38,743 nucleotides of DNA from Rachicladosporium sp. CCFEE 5018 (taxonomy: Eukaryota; Ascomycota; Dothideomycetes; Cladosporiales; Cladosporiaceae): NCBI GenBank assembly GCA_002077045.2, contig KZ111142.1, positions 1,052,463-1,091,205 of the forward strand, in the 5' to 3' direction. The translations under genes and the position numbers were made by a program. Below are positions 36,972 to 38,743 of the stretch, piece after piece; positions within the stretch are counted from its first letter, which is position 1, and every line of letters starts with the position of its first letter. The notes under the pieces were generated by a model. The model saw only the letters and a program-made list of their open reading frames with translations, was not told the DNA's origin and did not search any database.

Positions 36972-38743
36972 ATGTCCGGCCGCCGCAATGGCAATCGCAT
37001 CCGCGGCCCTCAATCCGCTCTGACAGACTTCTTGGCCGCGAACAATATTTCCGCTGCGCAGATTCGGGATGACCATGAAAGGCGACAGAGGGAGGCTCAC
37101 AATAACGGGGAGGGATCCTCGACTGCTGCGGGCGCAGAGGCTACGCCCGCGATTGGGGAGGACGGTGCAGACGAGGATGTGGTGGAGATAGACGAGGAGG
37201 AAGAGGAGAGGGTGAGGGTAGAGAGCAAGAAGAGGAAGAGGAAAGGGGAGGTGGAGGCGCTTGAGAAGATCAAGAAGGCTAAAGCGGGCAAGGGCAAAGG
37301 CAAAGAGGAGAAGGGGAAGGGGAAAGGCAAGGGCAAGGCGCAGGGGAAGAAGGGGAAGAAAGGCGATCCTAATGATGACGACGACGGCGACTCAGACGAC
37401 GACTTCGACCCCGATGACCTCGGCCGCGACATGTACAAGAAATCCCGTCCTCTGCCAGGCCAATTCGAGCACTGCGAAATATGCAGCAAACGCTTCACAG
37501 TAACACCCTACAACATCGAAGGGCCCGATGGTGGCCTAGTCTGCACGCCCTGCGGCAAGGAGCTGAAGAAGGACGTCAAAGCTGAGAAGAAGTCCGCTGC
37601 CAAGCAGCCGCAAGGCCGGAAGAGGAGGAAGCTGGAATCGGATCGTCTGGACGGACTGGTCAATCGAGGGGCGAAGAGCTTGCAGCAGATGTGCATTGAG
37701 ACTGTGGCTAAGCATCACGATGATGTGGAGGAGTTGGGAGATATGCCCGCGCCGCTTGTCGAGCGGCTGAGCCAGATTTTCAGCAAGCAGCGGGTGCTGA
37801 AGCCAAAAACTCTGCCGCTTTTCTTGCGCCCGGATCTGCAGAGCGTGGTATTGCATGATGCCGCGTATCTGGAAGCGGACGATTACAAGCAGATATTTGC
37901 CGTTGTGCCGAATGTTCAGAAGCTGGTGCTGGGGAATACGTGTCAGATGAAGGACGAGGCGATGGAGTATATGCTTGAGCGATGTCTGAAGTTGAAGCAT
38001 GTGCAGCTTTATGCGAGTAATCTGGTGAGTACGGAGATGTGGGAGAAGTTCTTCACGGTGATGGGAGGGAGGCTGGAGAGTCTGGCGTTGAAGTGGCTGG
38101 ATAATGCGCTTGAGGACGAGAGTGTGGAGGTTATGGCTAGGGAGTGCAGGAACGTTAGGAGGCTGAAGTTCAAGCTTTGTCGCAGGCTGGGCGAGAGAGC
38201 CGTGGCTGCTATCGCGACCCTACCGAAGCTGCAGCACCTCTCCCTCCAGTTGTCTCGAGACGTCAGCAACGAAGCGCTGATCAGCCTGGTTGAGCAACGC
38301 GGACCAAAGCTCCTCACCCTCTCCCTTGAGAAGTTCCTCGACGCCGACGAAACACTCCTCTCCGCCATCCACGATCATTGCCGCTCTCTACAGAAACTCC
38401 GCGTCTCCGAAAACGACACCGTCACCGATGCTGCTTTCACATCCCTCTTCACAGCCTGGCCAAACCCGCCCCTAGTATTCGCGGACTTCAACGCCACTCG
38501 CGATATCGACAACAACAATTCGGACGGTCCGCTCGAAGATCCCATCGGTCTCGGATCCGCTGGTTTCACGGCGCTGATGGCGCATTCCGGGCAGGCGTTG
38601 AAGCATTTGGATATCTCGTCCTGTCGGCACATTGACATCGTCGCTCTCAGTGAAGCCTTCTGCTCGCCAGATGCCGTGTACCCGGCGCTGGAATATATCA
38701 ATGTGTCATTCTGCAGTCGAGTGGATACGGAGGTCGTGGAGGG
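36972..38743 (+). CDS. RAD7: RAD7-like nucleotide excision repair protein, copy 2 (cut by window end)
   Basis: The frame from ATG 36972 stays open for 590 codons to the last base of the window. It is nine bases shorter than copy 1 because one Gly-Lys pair is missing from the Lys/Gly run and one Asp from the acidic run, with DPDDD changed to DPNDD. Other changes are ARNNGE to AHNNGE and EVAALE to EVEALE. The four-Cys motif (about residues 168-194) and the leucine-rich repeats are unchanged, and the last 750 bp are identical to copy 1 by eye. The 3' end is not in the window. Confidence 0.92.
   Translation, partial: MSGRRNGNRIRGPQSALTDFLAANNISAAQIRDDHERRQREAHNNGEGSSTAAGAEATPAIGEDGADEDVVEIDEEEEERVRVESKKRKRKGEVEALEKIKKAKAGKGKGKEEKGKGKGKGKAQGKKGKKGDPNDDDDGDSDDDFDPDDLGRDMYKKSRPLPGQFEHCEICSKRFTVTPYNIEGPDGGLVCTPCGKELKKDVKAEKKSAAKQPQGRKRRKLESDRLDGLVNRGAKSLQQMCIETVAKHHDDVEELGDMPAPLVERLSQIFSKQRVLKPKTLPLFLRPDLQSVVLHDAAYLEADDYKQIFAVVPNVQKLVLGNTCQMKDEAMEYMLERCLKLKHVQLYASNLVSTEMWEKFFTVMGGRLESLALKWLDNALEDESVEVMARECRNVRRLKFKLCRRLGERAVAAIATLPKLQHLSLQLSRDVSNEALISLVEQRGPKLLTLSLEKFLDADETLLSAIHDHCRSLQKLRVSENDTVTDAAFTSLFTAWPNPPLVFADFNATRDIDNNNSDGPLEDPIGLGSAGFTALMAHSGQALKHLDISSCRHIDIVALSEAFCSPDAVYPALEYINVSFCSRVDTEVVE

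Larger units (their letters stand above)
27000..38743. repeat. Duplicated 11.8 kb block, copy 2
   Basis: A direct copy of 15071-26899 with every gene in the same order and orientation. It begins without mismatch inside RPL3 exon 2 and ends at the same RAD7 base as copy 1. The middle is diverged and contains one unalignable stretch (30344-30677). Confidence 0.97.

Noticed and set aside
1..38743. Biosynthetic cluster, mobile element, prophage or CRISPR-like system
   Set aside because: No backbone synthase, transposase, terminal repeat, phage gene or spaced repeat was seen; neighbouring genes are mainly unrelated housekeeping and surface proteins.

Overview
The window looks like nuclear DNA of a filamentous ascomycete. 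Genes carry short spliceosomal introns (52-122 bp, GT...AG, one with a perfect TACTAAC branch site). Protein types are typically fungal: a PIR-like wall protein, a BYS1 thaumatin-like protein, GH131, a DHA1-type MFS carrier and RAD7. The gene set suggests a Dothideomycete. A heterozygous or hybrid diploid black yeast such as Hortaea would also explain the duplication below, but the organism is inferred, not shown.

The window is three sequence blocks separated by two gaps of exactly 100 N (12889-12988 and 26900-26999), so each gap is probably a scaffold join of unknown true size. Block 1 (1-12888) holds, left to right: a PIR-like cell wall protein (-, cut by the window edge), choline sulfatase (-), peptidyl-tRNA hydrolase 2 (+), a BYS1-domain secreted protein (-), an MFS transporter (-) and the 3' end of a GNAT acetyltransferase (-) whose body lies across gap 1. 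Block 2 (12989-26899) holds the rest of the GNAT gene, then RPL3 (+), a GH131 glucanase (+), a 53-codon small ORF (+), a Ser/Thr-rich single-pass membrane protein (-), the AP-3 sigma subunit (-), cytosolic leucyl-tRNA synthetase (+) and the 5' part of RAD7 (+). Block 3 (27000-38743) repeats block 2 in the same order and orientation, from inside RPL3 exon 2 to the very same base of RAD7 at which block 2 stops.

The duplicated segment (15071-26899 versus 27000-38743, about 11.8 kb each) is the main feature. The copies are identical at both outer ends, differ by around 10% in some internal tracts, and are unalignable over a 330-410 bp stretch beside the small ORF. Both copies keep intact reading frames wherever they can be read. 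The shared right end and the identical flanks fit two haplotypes or homeologs of one locus placed head to tail by a scaffolder better than a proven tandem duplication, but the sequence alone cannot decide.

The genes do not form one pathway. RPL3, LeuRS and PTH2 are translation housekeeping; AP-3 sigma is vesicle traffic; RAD7 is nucleotide-excision repair; PIR, BYS1, GH131 and the Ser/Thr-rich protein act at the cell surface or outside; choline sulfatase scavenges sulfur. Two promoters carry motifs matching the job of the gene: TGACTCA upstream of LeuRS, and a CYS3-like plus TCACGTG cluster between choline sulfatase and PTH2. I see no transposon, CRISPR array, tRNA, rRNA or biosynthetic cluster.
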